Shown piece by piece: positions 16,112 to 25,181 of a stretch of 64,000 nucleotides of DNA. The stretch lies in assembly GCA_040385875.1 (NCBI GenBank), contig JAZKGO010000040.1, positions 62,001 to 126,000 of the forward strand. The letters are read 5' to 3'. A model generated the notes under the pieces. The model ran no database searches, was not told the DNA's origin, and worked only from the letters and a program-made list of their open reading frames with translations. This DNA comes from JANMZR01 sp040385875. GTDB lineage: Bacteria > Bacteroidota > Bacteroidia > Cytophagales > Spirosomataceae. Made by a program: the position numbers and the translations under genes. Each line of letters begins with the position of its first letter. Position 1 is the first letter of the stretch.

Positions 16112-18955
16112 ATGATCAAATCACTCCTTATTTTTACTCTATTATTGGCGTCCTATTTGGGTTCGAGCCAGTCAAAATATTCAATTTCAGGCATTGTATT
16201 GGATGATAAATCGAAAACCGAACTTCCTTTTGTAAATGTATTTTTAGAAGGTACAACTATTGGCACACAAACTGACCTCAATGGCAAGTTCAGCTTATCA
16301 AAAATCCCAAAAGGCAGCTACAAACTCGTTGCTTCAATGGTGGGCTACTTACCTTATATTCAAGACCTTACCAATAACAATGAAAACCTATCAGTATCCA
16401 TTAGTCTCAAAGAAGATGTGAAATATTTGTCTGAAGTGAAAGTAACAACTGGCCGAGATAAGCTTTGGGAAAGACAAATGAAAAGCTTTGAAAAAGAGTT
16501 TTTGGGTACTGACTTTAACAGAAAAAATGTAAAAATACTCAATAAAGAAGTGGTGGATTTTACAGAAGAAAATGGAAAATTGATAGCTAAAGCCAGCCAA
16601 CCAATTGTGATAGAAAATAAAGTTTTGGGTTATAAATACACTTATATTTTACAGAATTTTGAAAAAGACAAAAATCGGCTGGCTTATAAGGGGTTAGGCC
16701 GATACGAGCTTTTAGATACGAGTGATGCGAAGCTTAGTACAAAGTATGAAAAAAACCGAGCTCAAGCTTACAAAGGTTCACTCAAGCACTATCTAAGGTC
16801 GTTTTTGAATGGAAATTTGGATGAGCTTGGATATAGAAATTATTATCTAAATAAAGAGATTGAAAATGCCAATTCGGGAGCTATACGCTACCCCATTATT
16901 CCTAAAAATTCGGTTTTTGCAACTGAAATTCCGAATCAATATCTTCTAATTTTGGATTGCCCATTGTTGGTCTATTATGATCAAACCTACCCTACTCAAA
17001 TAAGTGAATTGAAACAATTAGGGAATATTTTAGTAAATGGTGAAGGTGATTTGGTAGACCCTTATACCGTTCAAATCAATGGCGATATGGCCAATAAAAG
17101 AATCGGTAAAACCCTTCCTTTTGATTATGAACTACCTGATAATATGCCAATTAAGAATAGAAATTTAGATATTTCTCAATTGCCTGAGCAGCTCAAATCT
17201 ACTTTGAAATATTCAAGAGAAAAGGCAGAAGTGATGGGTATTGAACCTTATTATTTGGCAGGAGAAAAGATGGATCTTGAGGTATTTGTAAAAGATCTTT
17301 CCACCCAAGTTTCAAGTGAAATTAGTAAAACTTTATATCTGGACCTTATTGATTTGAACAAGGGCAAATTAGTCAGTCATTCTATCTTAAGATTAGATAA
17401 GGGATATGCCAATTTGAAATTCCCCTTGAATAATTTACTTCCTACTGGCAATTATCAAATAAGGGCCTATACAAATTGGATGCGGAATTTTTCAGAAAAC
17501 AACTTTTACCAAAAGAAATTCGCTGTATTTTCTCAAAATTATTATCGAGAACTAGCTGATATTCCCAAAATTCAGACCTTGGACACCACAATAATCCATA
17601 TTGAAGGAGGCAAATTGGTGGTAGGTCTCCGATCAAAAATAATGATTGAAACCCTCAATAATTTTGGGAACAGGAAGAGTACTCATTTTCAGCTAATTTC
17701 AAATGCCAAAGACACCTTGATTAAGGGCGATACAGACTCTACTGGCAAGGCAGTATTTGAATTGAACCCAATAGCCGATGAAACCTATCATATTTTAGCC
17801 GAAGGCAAAAGGTATTTTTTCACAGAAACCCAAAATAAAGGTACGGTTTTAACCATCGACAATGTGAGCAGCAGTGAAAAAATAAAAGTGTTTATACAAA
17901 ATAAAGGCCTTGAAAATCAAGCAGATACGCTTACCGTTGCGCTCATTAAAGAAGGGGAAGTATTGTTTTGGCAATCGTTTTTGAACAACAAACCCGCCAT
18001 CATTTTGAATATTCCAAAAGACAATTTTTTTGGTTTTTTGAGTATTTATTTAGTAGATAAAAATGGAAATTCCGTGGCCGAACGAGAAATTCTCCTAGAA
18101 GAAAATATTGATTTTGTAGAAAATGTGAGAAAAGACCGGGAGTTAATTGGCGAAAAGCCGACTCATTTTTTGGAGGTAAACCGAGAATTACCCTTTTGGG
18201 ACGAAAAAGGAATTGCCATTAAGGGCTCGATAATCAAAACAAATGGAAAGCCTAATAAAAAGCCAGTGAAGGTATCGATGATGCTCTCCAGCTTGCCTAC
18301 AGACAGCCTTCGGCAAGCTCGCCAAAGCTTCTCTTTAGAGACTCTCAGCCATTTTTCTTTTGAAGATTTGCATTTTTATGGCTCTAAACAAGCTGATTTT
18401 AGTGCCTTAAACAATCGTGTAATGATCGACACAAGTATTTCAATACCAACGATTTATAAAGAAAATCTACCAGTCAATTGGCAACTAATTCAAAATATTG
18501 AAGAACTTGAAAAAAGGCAAGACGAGCTTCTTACAGAATCATTAATTACTCAGAAAAAAGAGGTATTATTGGATGAGGTAAAAGTAACGGCAAAAAAGGA
18601 AGATCCTTTTGCGATAGAAGGTATTTCGCCAACTTACACCATGGAAGGTAAGGAGATTATCAATCAACCTTATATGAAAGATATTCTGAGTTTGATGATG
18701 AAACCTGTAGAAAATCGGTTTTCAAAAATTGCGGTATTTATTGATAATCAAATGCTTACCTCGGAAGAAATCGAAAATATTAATCCCATTTTATCCCCAG
18801 CTGTGGTGGAAAACATTGTTATTTTCGAATATGTAATGCCGACTACTTATAATCGGGGCAATGATTGTGCGATAGTAATCAATACCCGAAAAGGAGTTCT
18901 TAATCCCTCAAATAAGCAAAATCAAACCTTTATTGTAAAGGGTTATGATTATTGA
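16112..18955 (+). CDS. CarboxypepD_reg-domain protein with MG2-like and TonB-plug-like regions, no beta-barrel
   Basis: A 947-aa secreted or outer-membrane-associated protein. The start at 16112 gives a clean signal peptide (MIKSLLIFTLLLASYLGSSQS); the frame also extends back into the previous gene, but that part is not needed. Residues about 22-105 form a carboxypeptidase-regulatory-like beta-sandwich (YSISGIVLDDKSKTELPFVNVF). The middle resembles macroglobulin MG2 repeats (YYLAGEKMDLEVFVKDLS, LPTGNYQIRAYTNW). The end (VLLDEVKVTAKKEDPF... to ...IVINTRKG) looks like a TonB receptor plug. No outer-membrane barrel follows. A role in surface nutrient or glycan handling is inference only. Confidence 0.75.
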   Translation: MIKSLLIFTLLLASYLGSSQSKYSISGIVLDDKSKTELPFVNVFLEGTTIGTQTDLNGKFSLSKIPKGSYKLVASMVGYLPYIQDLTNNNENLSVSISLKEDVKYLSEVKVTTGRDKLWERQMKSFEKEFLGTDFNRKNVKILNKEVVDFTEENGKLIAKASQPIVIENKVLGYKYTYILQNFEKDKNRLAYKGLGRYELLDTSDAKLSTKYEKNRAQAYKGSLKHYLRSFLNGNLDELGYRNYYLNKEIENANSGAIRYPIIPKNSVFATEIPNQYLLILDCPLLVYYDQTYPTQISELKQLGNILVNGEGDLVDPYTVQINGDMANKRIGKTLPFDYELPDNMPIKNRNLDISQLPEQLKSTLKYSREKAEVMGIEPYYLAGEKMDLEVFVKDLSTQVSSEISKTLYLDLIDLNKGKLVSHSILRLDKGYANLKFPLNNLLPTGNYQIRAYTNWMRNFSENNFYQKKFAVFSQNYYRELADIPKIQTLDTTIIHIEGGKLVVGLRSKIMIETLNNFGNRKSTHFQLISNAKDTLIKGDTDSTGKAVFELNPIADETYHILAEGKRYFFTETQNKGTVLTIDNVSSSEKIKVFIQNKGLENQADTLTVALIKEGEVLFWQSFLNNKPAIILNIPKDNFFGFLSIYLVDKNGNSVAEREILLEENIDFVENVRKDRELIGEKPTHFLEVNRELPFWDEKGIAIKGSIIKTNGKPNKKPVKVSMMLSSLPTDSLRQARQSFSLETLSHFSFEDLHFYGSKQADFSALNNRVMIDTSISIPTIYKENLPVNWQLIQNIEELEKRQDELLTESLITQKKEVLLDEVKVTAKKEDPFAIEGISPTYTMEGKEIINQPYMKDILSLMMKPVENRFSKIAVFIDNQMLTSEEIENINPILSPAVVENIVIFEYVMPTTYNRGNDCAIVINTRKGVLNPSNKQNQTFIVKGYDY

Positions 18956-18959
18956 AAAA

Positions 18960-19760
18960 TTAAACTGCTTCAATCTTATAATCTTTGACTATTCGGGCCA
19001 AAATGCTTGGAAAAAAACGTTTGAGATAGACTCCTAAAACTTCTTTACCACCAATATAAACTTCTCTTTTTTCTGCCTTTACCGCCTCAATTATTTTAGC
19101 TGTACACTTTTCAACAGACATCCCCTTTTGCTGATTTTTGTCCATCTTGCCAAATTTTTCCCCATTTGAACCTACCGCATTCATCGAAATATTGGTTTTG
19201 ATATAGCCAGGACAAATAAGACTCACCCCTATATTTTGAGGCCAAAGCTCAGCCCTAAGGGAATCGAAATAGCCATGTAGGGCATGCTTAGAGGCACAAT
19301 AGGCCGATCGCATGGGAGTTCCTACCTTGCCTGCGATACTGCTTGTGACCACAAAATAACCTGAATTTTGTTTGAACATTTGTGGCAGAACAGCTTTTGT
19401 AAGCTCCATTACACTCATAAAATTGAGCTCCATTACTTGTCTATCCACATAAGCGGGTGTATCGATCATCATCCCTCGTTGGCTGATGCCCGCATTATGA
19501 AAAATAATATCAATTTGTCCAAATTTCTTGAGAACTTCCTCTAGTTTCACAGGAAATTGGGAACTATCCAGCATATCCATTGGCAATACAAGTACATGGT
19601 TTTCGGGTAGATTTAATTCATTTTTTACTCGAACTAATTCTTCAACCTTTCTGGATGAAAGTACAATTTTTGCTCCTTCTTTAGCCAATTGATGTGCAAT
19701 TCCCTCGCCAATTCCTGAAGAGGCTCCCGTAATCCAACAAACTTTATTTTTTAAATCCAT
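18960..19760 (-). CDS. SDR-family oxidoreductase (DHRS7-like)
   Basis: A classical short-chain dehydrogenase/reductase of 266 aa. The cofactor motif is TGASSGIG (residues 11-18), with NAG in FHNAGISQRG, the catalytic Ser in TSSIAGKVG and the Tyr-X3-Lys motif in YCASKHA. SLICPGYIKTNIS is typical of the DHRS7B-like group. The substrate cannot be read from the sequence. The stop is four bases from the stop of the convergent plug-like gene. Upstream it is separated by a sequence gap from the LD-carboxypeptidase gene, which points the same way. Confidence 0.88.
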   Translation of the reverse strand: MDLKNKVCWITGASSGIGEGIAHQLAKEGAKIVLSSRKVEELVRVKNELNLPENHVLVLPMDMLDSSQFPVKLEEVLKKFGQIDIIFHNAGISQRGMMIDTPAYVDRQVMELNFMSVMELTKAVLPQMFKQNSGYFVVTSSIAGKVGTPMRSAYCASKHALHGYFDSLRAELWPQNIGVSLICPGYIKTNISMNAVGSNGEKFGKMDKNQQKGMSVEKCTAKIIEAVKAEKREVYIGGKEVLGVYLKRFFPSILARIVKDYKIEAV

Positions 19761-19783
19761 TTTCTTTAGTGATGGGATTTGAA

Positions 19784-19838
19784 TGATGAGATATGAGGTT
19801 TAAAAAAATCCATCCTACTTTATCATTCATTATTTTTC
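19784..19838 (+). repeat. 55-bp direct repeat at left edge of assembly gap
   Basis: These 55 bases, starting TGATGAGATATGAGG and ending TTATTTTTC, are identical to 19939-19993 on the other side of the gap. Identity runs exactly to the N run. This looks like an unmerged contig overlap rather than a biological repeat, although a true tandem repeat is possible. Confidence 0.8.
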
Positions 19839-19938
19839 NNNNNNNNNNNNNNNNNNNNNNNNNNNNNNNNNNNNNNNNNNNNNNNNNNNNNNNNNNNNNN
19901 NNNNNNNNNNNNNNNNNNNNNNNNNNNNNNNNNNNNNN
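19839..19938. other. Assembly gap (100 N)
   Basis: Exactly 100 N, the conventional size for a gap of unknown length. It lies between the SDR gene and the LD-carboxypeptidase gene, and is bounded by two identical 55-base sequences. Confidence 0.99.
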
Positions 19939-19993
19939 TGATGAGATATGAGGTTTAAAAAAATCCATCCTACTTTATCATTCATTATTTTTC
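19939..19993 (+). repeat. 55-bp direct repeat at right edge of assembly gap
   Basis: Second identical copy of the 55 bases at 19784-19838. Its right end overlaps the stop of the LD-carboxypeptidase gene, which ends at 19985. Confidence 0.8.
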
Positions 19994-20902
19994 ATTGTTT
20001 TCAAACTTCAAACTAACCGACTTTTCACTAACCACAAACTCCACCTCTCGGCCACAAATGATGGGCCAATTTTCATTTTCGTGCCCTACAGGAAAGCCAA
20101 AAGCAATGGGAAAATCGTATCCTTCTGTTTGATCCAATACAATTTCCTCAACAGACTTATCAAAGGGATTATCGTTGTCTTTACAATCGGTGAAATGCCC
20201 AACAATTAATCCTTTTAATTTTTCGAATTTTCCTGCTCTTTTTAATTGTAAAAGCATCCGGTCTATATTGTAATAATATTCTGAAACATCTTCAATAAAG
20301 AGAATTCTGCTTTCGGTATTGATCTCTGATTTTGAGCCAATTGAATGCGCCAACATACAAAGATTGCCTCCTACAATCTCCGCTTTTACATGGCCCAATT
20401 TATTATTTTTATGGTATTTGATTTGATAATTTATTGGCTTGTGGAACAATATTTTTTTTAAGTAATCCACTGATTTTTCGGTTCCTAAATTGCCAAGCAT
20501 TTTGGGCATTGGTCCATGAATCGCCTCCATACCAATATTATTTATTTGAGAAATTACGGCTGTAATATCACTGAAGCCGACAATCCATTTTGGATTTTTT
20601 TGGAATTCACCCCATACAATTTGGTCCAAAATCCTAGTACTTCCGTAGCCACCTCTTGCCGAAAAAATGGCTATAATTTCAGGGTCATTAAGGTAAGTTT
20701 GGAAATCTTTTTTTCGCAAATTATCATCCCCACCAAAAACACCATCAACTGAGCCAACTGTCTCACCGACAATCACTTGCAGTCCCCAACTTTCTAAAAT
20801 TTGAATAGCCAACTCAATAGTTTGAAGTGTGGTTTTTCCTGCCATGCATATGATGGCCACTTTGTCTTTTTTCTGCAAAAAGGGGGGGGTAATTAAAGCC
20901 AT
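19985..20902 (-). CDS. LD-carboxypeptidase, peptidase family S66
   Basis: A 305-aa hydrolase of the S66 family (LdcA/MccF type). LdcA removes the terminal D-Ala from murein tetrapeptides during peptidoglycan recycling; MccF relatives cleave microcin C. The nucleophile Ser lies in SARGGYGSTRILD and the probable catalytic His in FPVGHENENWP. GPMPKMLGN is another family block. There is no signal peptide, so it acts in the cytoplasm. Its ATG at 20902 abuts the stop of the upstream serine hydrolase, indicating translational coupling. Together they suggest a peptidoglycan or peptide-recycling operon. Confidence 0.9.
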   Translation of the reverse strand: MALITPPFLQKKDKVAIICMAGKTTLQTIELAIQILESWGLQVIVGETVGSVDGVFGGDDNLRKKDFQTYLNDPEIIAIFSARGGYGSTRILDQIVWGEFQKNPKWIVGFSDITAVISQINNIGMEAIHGPMPKMLGNLGTEKSVDYLKKILFHKPINYQIKYHKNNKLGHVKAEIVGGNLCMLAHSIGSKSEINTESRILFIEDVSEYYYNIDRMLLQLKRAGKFEKLKGLIVGHFTDCKDNDNPFDKSVEEIVLDQTEGYDFPIAFGFPVGHENENWPIICGREVEFVVSEKSVSLKFENNEK

Positions 20903-22179
20903 TAATCGATGATGGATTGATAGGCCAATGCCCTAAATTTCTCGACCACATCGCCATGAGTACCTCCTAATAATTGTCGATAAAAAACCAATACCATTTT
21001 TTCTTTGGGATCGGCCCAATAGGAAGTAGCAAAAGCTCCCCCCCAGCTAAAAGTACCTTCCTGTGCCATGGTGCGTGCGGCTCCCTTTTCACTAATTACC
21101 TGAAAGCCCAAACCGAATTTATCAGCACCAAGATTTATGTCTCCAATTTGGTTGCTGGTCATTAATCGAACGGCATTTCTACTCAATAGCTGATTACCAT
21201 TGTATTTGCCATTGTTCAATAGCATTTGCAAAAATATTCCATAGTCTAAAACGGTAGAGGAAAGCCCCGCTCCACCTGAGAAATAGCTGTGTTGTAAGGT
21301 TGGATATTCTGGGCCGGCTGTGGTATTGAGGATACCAGAGGTTGCCTTATGAAGACTTCCATCTTTTTCTTCCAGATACAAATTTACCAATCGGCTTGTT
21401 TTTTCGGAAGGTAAGTTAAAGTGGGTATCTTTCATGCCTAATGGTTCAAAAATACGAGTTTTGAAAAATTGCTCCAGGTTCATTCCAGAAATCACCTCTA
21501 CCAAACAACCTAATACATCGGTATTAAGTCCGTAGGTAAATTTTGCCCCCGGCTGATGCATCAAAGGTAAAGTTCCAAGCCGGCTAATGGCATCCAAAAG
21601 GGAGGTGTTTCCTTGTTCCAAACCTGATGATATTTTGTTTTTTGCATAAATTGAATTGGCCTCTTTAGAACCAATTGTGGCGTAGCCAAGGCCAGAAGTA
21701 TGCGTAAGCAATTCTCTAATTGTTATCTCCTTAACAGCTGGAACTGTGGTATAGGTAGTATCAGCTTCATTAAATTTATCTAGTACTGTTTGCTTTTTGA
21801 ACGACGGAATATACTTCGAAACGGGATCGTCGAGTAAAAGCTTGCCGTCTTCATAAAGCAACATAATTGCCACTGAAGTAATGGCTTTTGTTTGAGAAGC
21901 TATTCTAAAAATATCATCCTTTTTTAAGAGAGCTTTTGTATCCAAATCATTGTATCCTAATGCTTTATGATATACTATTTTCCCATTTCTAATGATCAAA
22001 GCTGCTCCCCCATTCATCCAGCCTTTATCCACCCAGGCACTCATTTCTTTATCAATTTTTTGTAATTTTTTACTTGAAATACCCACTTGCTCAGGCGATT
22101 GAGCAATAGAAACGGTTTGGCTTTGAAGGCAAATGGTATGTAAAAACAAAATGCCTGTCACTATCAGAATTTTTTTCAT
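20902..22179 (-). CDS. Exported serine hydrolase, beta-lactamase class C-like (Pfam Beta-lactamase)
   Basis: A 425-aa periplasmic serine hydrolase with a signal peptide (MKKILIVTGILFLHTICLQS). The catalytic SxxK is Ser95-Gln-Thr-Lys98 (RIASQTKAITS), and the second-motif tyrosine is in FTYGLNTD. A GGAGLSSTVLDYG segment and SWGGAFATSYWADP near the end fit the class C/esterase group. Members include D-aminopeptidases, esterases and penicillin-binding carboxypeptidases, so antibiotic resistance should not be assumed. It overlaps the LD-carboxypeptidase gene by one base. Confidence 0.88.
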   Translation of the reverse strand: MKKILIVTGILFLHTICLQSQTVSIAQSPEQVGISSKKLQKIDKEMSAWVDKGWMNGGAALIIRNGKIVYHKALGYNDLDTKALLKKDDIFRIASQTKAITSVAIMLLYEDGKLLLDDPVSKYIPSFKKQTVLDKFNEADTTYTTVPAVKEITIRELLTHTSGLGYATIGSKEANSIYAKNKISSGLEQGNTSLLDAISRLGTLPLMHQPGAKFTYGLNTDVLGCLVEVISGMNLEQFFKTRIFEPLGMKDTHFNLPSEKTSRLVNLYLEEKDGSLHKATSGILNTTAGPEYPTLQHSYFSGGAGLSSTVLDYGIFLQMLLNNGKYNGNQLLSRNAVRLMTSNQIGDINLGADKFGLGFQVISEKGAARTMAQEGTFSWGGAFATSYWADPKEKMVLVFYRQLLGGTHGDVVEKFRALAYQSIID

Positions 22180-22257
22180 AAAATAAAAAAGATTGATTTA
22201 AAATAGTTTAGAATAGATTATCTGCCAAAAATAACTAAAAAAAGAAATTAAATTCGT

Positions 22258-22265
22258 TATTTTTG
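22258..22265 (+). promoter_or_regulatory. -7 promoter element of the dipeptidase gene
   Basis: TATTTTTG at 22258-22265 matches TAnnTTTG and is 66 bases before the dipeptidase ATG. A -33 TTTG is not obvious. Confidence 0.4.
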
Positions 22266-22331
22266 ATTGTATTTAATTTAATAGCCAATAGGCTTAATGA
22301 ATTATATTTTCTAAATATAAAATGCTAATCA

Positions 22332-23567
22332 ATGATTAATCAATTAAAATATTTTGCTTTTTCAGTTGTTTTGTTGAGTTCGTGTGTGAAACAAGGTGCT
22401 AAAACAAATTTGAATGAGCAGGCCATGAGGCAAAAGGCCAACGAAATTGCCCATAAATATGTATTAGTGGATGGCCATGTGGACCTCCCCTATCGTTTGA
22501 AAATCAAGAATTTTCGTTTGGAAAAAGAATTTACAGGTATTCCGTTGAAATCGAGCCAAGGTGATTTTGACTTTGAACGGGCCCAAAAAGGGGGCTTAAG
22601 CTCTCCAATGATGTCCATTTATATCCCTTCCAAATATGACAAAGAGGAGGCTGGTTATATTTTAGCTGATAGTTTGATTAATCTGGTGAATTGGATTGCT
22701 GATGAAAATCCCAATTATTTTAAAGTGGCCAAATCGCCAGATGAAATTATTGCTATCAAAAACTCTGGCAAAATAGCTTTACCGATGGGGATGGAAAATG
22801 GCTCACCAATGAAGCGATTGGAAGATATTAAATATTTCAAAAACCGAGGAATCTCTTATGTAACACTCACACATGGGAAAGATAACCATATTTGCGATAG
22901 TAGCTATGACAGCACCAAAACATGGCATGGTTTAAGCCCTTATGGCGAATTATTTGTGAAAGAATTGGCGAAAAATGGAGTGATGATTGATATTTCTCAT
23001 GTTTCAGATGAAACCTTTTATGATGTGATAAAAATTGCTCCAGTGCCTATTATTGCTTCCCATTCATCGGTTAGGTACTTTACCCCTGGTTTTCAGCGAA
23101 ATATGAACGACGATATGATTAAAGAATTGGGTAAAAAAAACGGGGTAATTATGGTGAATTTTGGATCGACTTTTTTGGATTCGACTGTAGCCAAAAAACG
23201 CTCTGAAAGCACTGCTCTTTTGAATAAATTATTGAAAAGCAAGGGTTTAATTGAGTCGGATGAGGCAGCCAAACCCGTGATTGCAGAATTTACGAAAACC
23301 AACCCCGCAGCTTTTGCGGATGTGGAAATGGTGGCCGACCATATTGATCGAATCGTAAAATTGAGCAGTATTAATCAGGTTGGGTTTGGTTCTGACTTTG
23401 ATGGGGTAGGTGATAGCTTGCCAACTGGCTTAAAAGATGTGGCCGACTATCCAAATCTGCTTTATGTACTTTTAAAAAGAGGCTATACCGAAGATGATTT
23501 GGCAAAAATGTGCTCCGGAAATATTTTTAGAGTTTGGAATGAGGTACTGGCATTTGCCAAAAAATAA
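22332..23567 (+). CDS. Membrane dipeptidase lipoprotein, peptidase family M19
   Basis: A zinc dipeptidase (renal dipeptidase family) of 411 aa that cleaves dipeptides, often including D-amino-acid ones. The first metal pair is His49-X-Asp51 in VDGHVDLPYR. Further ligands are visible in GMENGSP, IDISHVSDE and IIASHSSVR, and FGSDFDGVG is the typical end. The N-terminus has a lipobox (VVLLSSC, Cys18), so it is a lipoprotein. It is divergent from the serine hydrolase/LD-carboxypeptidase pair, which makes a cell-wall peptide salvage theme plausible. moaA starts eight bases after its stop. Confidence 0.93.
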   Translation: MINQLKYFAFSVVLLSSCVKQGAKTNLNEQAMRQKANEIAHKYVLVDGHVDLPYRLKIKNFRLEKEFTGIPLKSSQGDFDFERAQKGGLSSPMMSIYIPSKYDKEEAGYILADSLINLVNWIADENPNYFKVAKSPDEIIAIKNSGKIALPMGMENGSPMKRLEDIKYFKNRGISYVTLTHGKDNHICDSSYDSTKTWHGLSPYGELFVKELAKNGVMIDISHVSDETFYDVIKIAPVPIIASHSSVRYFTPGFQRNMNDDMIKELGKKNGVIMVNFGSTFLDSTVAKKRSESTALLNKLLKSKGLIESDEAAKPVIAEFTKTNPAAFADVEMVADHIDRIVKLSSINQVGFGSDFDGVGDSLPTGLKDVADYPNLLYVLLKRGYTEDDLAKMCSGNIFRVWNEVLAFAKK

Positions 23568-23575
23568 TAAAAAAT

Positions 23576-24559
23576 ATGCCAATAATTGACCAACATAATC
23601 GTCCTATAAATTATCTGCGATTAGCCGTTACAGACCGATGTAACCTGAGATGTAGTTATTGCATGCCCGAGCATGGAATGAAGTTTTTGCATAAATCAGC
23701 ATTGCTAAGCTTTGAGGAAATGCTCAGATTGTGCGAAATCATGGCGAAAATGGGGGTAAATAAAGTACGAATTACAGGCGGCGAACCTTTTGTGCGTAAC
23801 AACTTGATGGATTTTTTATGGAAACTATCTGATATTGAAGGCATTACAGAAATTGCTTTAACAACCAACGGTGTGCTTACTGAGCAATATTTGAAAGATT
23901 TGAAAGCCTTGGGAATAAAAACCGTGAATCTGAGCCTCGATACATTAGATAAAAAGCGATTTTTCGACATCACTAAACGTGATGAATATGATAAAGTGAT
24001 GAGCACGCTATACCGAATGATAGAGCAAGATTTTGAAGTGAAAATAAATGCGGTAGTGATGGAAGGCCAAAATACAGAAGATATTCTTTCGCTTACTGAA
24101 TTTACCAAAAACAATCCAGTATCGGTAAGATTTATCGAGGAAATGCCATTTAATGGAATTGGGGCCCATTCGGCCGTTTTGAATTGGGATTACATGAAAA
24201 TATTGGAGGAAATCAAATCTCAATACCCCACTATTCAGAAAGTTAAGGATTCGGCCTTTTCCACTTCTTACAATTATCAAATCCCTAACCATCAGGGGTC
24301 AATCGGAATAATTGCGGCCTATAGTCGCACCTTTTGTGGCACTTGTAATCGCATCAGGATTACAGCCCAAGGCGAGTTAAAAACCTGCCTATATCAACAT
24401 AAAGGATTAAGCATCAGAGATTTAATCAGGTCGGGTTTAAGCAATGAGGCCATTGAAGCCATCTTATATGAATCCATCCAAAAACGCCCAAAAGATGGCT
24501 ATGAAGCCGAAAGTTTAGGACCCGTTATTTCAGAATCGATGTCAGCGATTGGGGGATAG
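23576..24559 (+). CDS. moaA: GTP 3',8-cyclase (molybdenum cofactor biosynthesis protein A)
   Basis: A radical SAM enzyme that starts molybdenum-cofactor synthesis by cyclising GTP. In its 327 aa the N-terminal [4Fe-4S] cluster motif is Cys22-X3-Cys26-X2-Cys29 (CNLRCSYC). The C-terminal cluster is in FCGTCNRIRIT and LKTCL. ITGGEPFVR is the SAM-binding block. It ends in Gly-Gly (SAIGG), the terminal pair required in MoaA. No other moa/moe gene is in the window. It follows the dipeptidase closely, which is probably positional rather than functional. Confidence 0.96.
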   Translation: MPIIDQHNRPINYLRLAVTDRCNLRCSYCMPEHGMKFLHKSALLSFEEMLRLCEIMAKMGVNKVRITGGEPFVRNNLMDFLWKLSDIEGITEIALTTNGVLTEQYLKDLKALGIKTVNLSLDTLDKKRFFDITKRDEYDKVMSTLYRMIEQDFEVKINAVVMEGQNTEDILSLTEFTKNNPVSVRFIEEMPFNGIGAHSAVLNWDYMKILEEIKSQYPTIQKVKDSAFSTSYNYQIPNHQGSIGIIAAYSRTFCGTCNRIRITAQGELKTCLYQHKGLSIRDLIRSGLSNEAIEAILYESIQKRPKDGYEAESLGPVISESMSAIGG

Positions 24560-24581
24560 TAAATAAATATTTGTAAATTTG
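24549..24581 (+). promoter_or_regulatory. Candidate promoter overlapping the end of moaA
   Basis: TTG at 24549-24551, then TAAATTTG at 24574-24581 (TAnnTTTG), with 22 bases between. The -7 element is 27 bases before the next ATG. The -33 part lies inside the last codons of moaA. Confidence 0.45.
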
Positions 24582-24608
24582 TGAAAGAAGTTCAAACGCA
24601 AAATCATT

Positions 24609-25160
24609 ATGAATAAAAATAATCTGTTCGCAATTATAGGAATCATATTAATAGCGGCTTTAAGTCGGTTAATACCTCACCCCAACAATTTTGCCCCATT
24701 GGGAGGCATGGCACTTTTTGGAGGCTATTATTTTGCTAAGAAATGGCAGTCGTTTGTAGTGACCGCTGGCTCATGGTGGTTGGCCGACTTGGTATTGAAT
24801 AATGTCATTTATAAACAATATTTCCCCACTTTTACCTGGATATCTCCTAGCTTTATTACCGTAGCTATTGCCTTAATAGTAATCATTTTAATTTCGAAAT
24901 TGGTCATTAAAAAGGCAAATATTCAATCTATTTTGTTGGCAAGTATCCTGAGCTCTATCACATTTTTTATCCTCACTAATTTTGGTACTTATCTTGAAAG
25001 ATACCCACAAAATTTAACAGGCCTTTCAGCTGCTTTTATGGCAGGTGTTCCCTTTTTTACAAATACACTTTTAGGAGATTTGGTCTACTCTGGAATTCTT
25101 TTTGGACTTTATAGTTTTGCTGTTAATCGATTCAAAGTGAACTCTTTAGTTGCAAAATAG
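24609..25160 (+). CDS. DUF6580-like small membrane protein
   Basis: A 183-aa protein with about five hydrophobic helices. The beginning IIGIILIAALSRLIPHPNNFAPLGGMALFGGYYF is the recognised pattern of a family annotated as DUF6580, with a conserved R-x-x-P-H-P-x-N-F-x-P motif in the first loop. The helices and GDLVYSGILFGLYSF suggest an ECF-type S-component-like fold, but a transported substrate is not established. It may have its own promoter at the end of moaA. Confidence 0.7.
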   Translation: MNKNNLFAIIGIILIAALSRLIPHPNNFAPLGGMALFGGYYFAKKWQSFVVTAGSWWLADLVLNNVIYKQYFPTFTWISPSFITVAIALIVIILISKLVIKKANIQSILLASILSSITFFILTNFGTYLERYPQNLTGLSAAFMAGVPFFTNTLLGDLVYSGILFGLYSFAVNRFKVNSLVAK

Positions 25161-25181
25161 ACTTAATATTTCTCCAATATT

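Noticed and set aside
20902..22179. Calling the class C-like serine hydrolase a resistance beta-lactamase.
   Set aside because: The SxxK and Tyr motifs are shared with esterases and peptidases of the same family, and nothing in the context points to antibiotic resistance.
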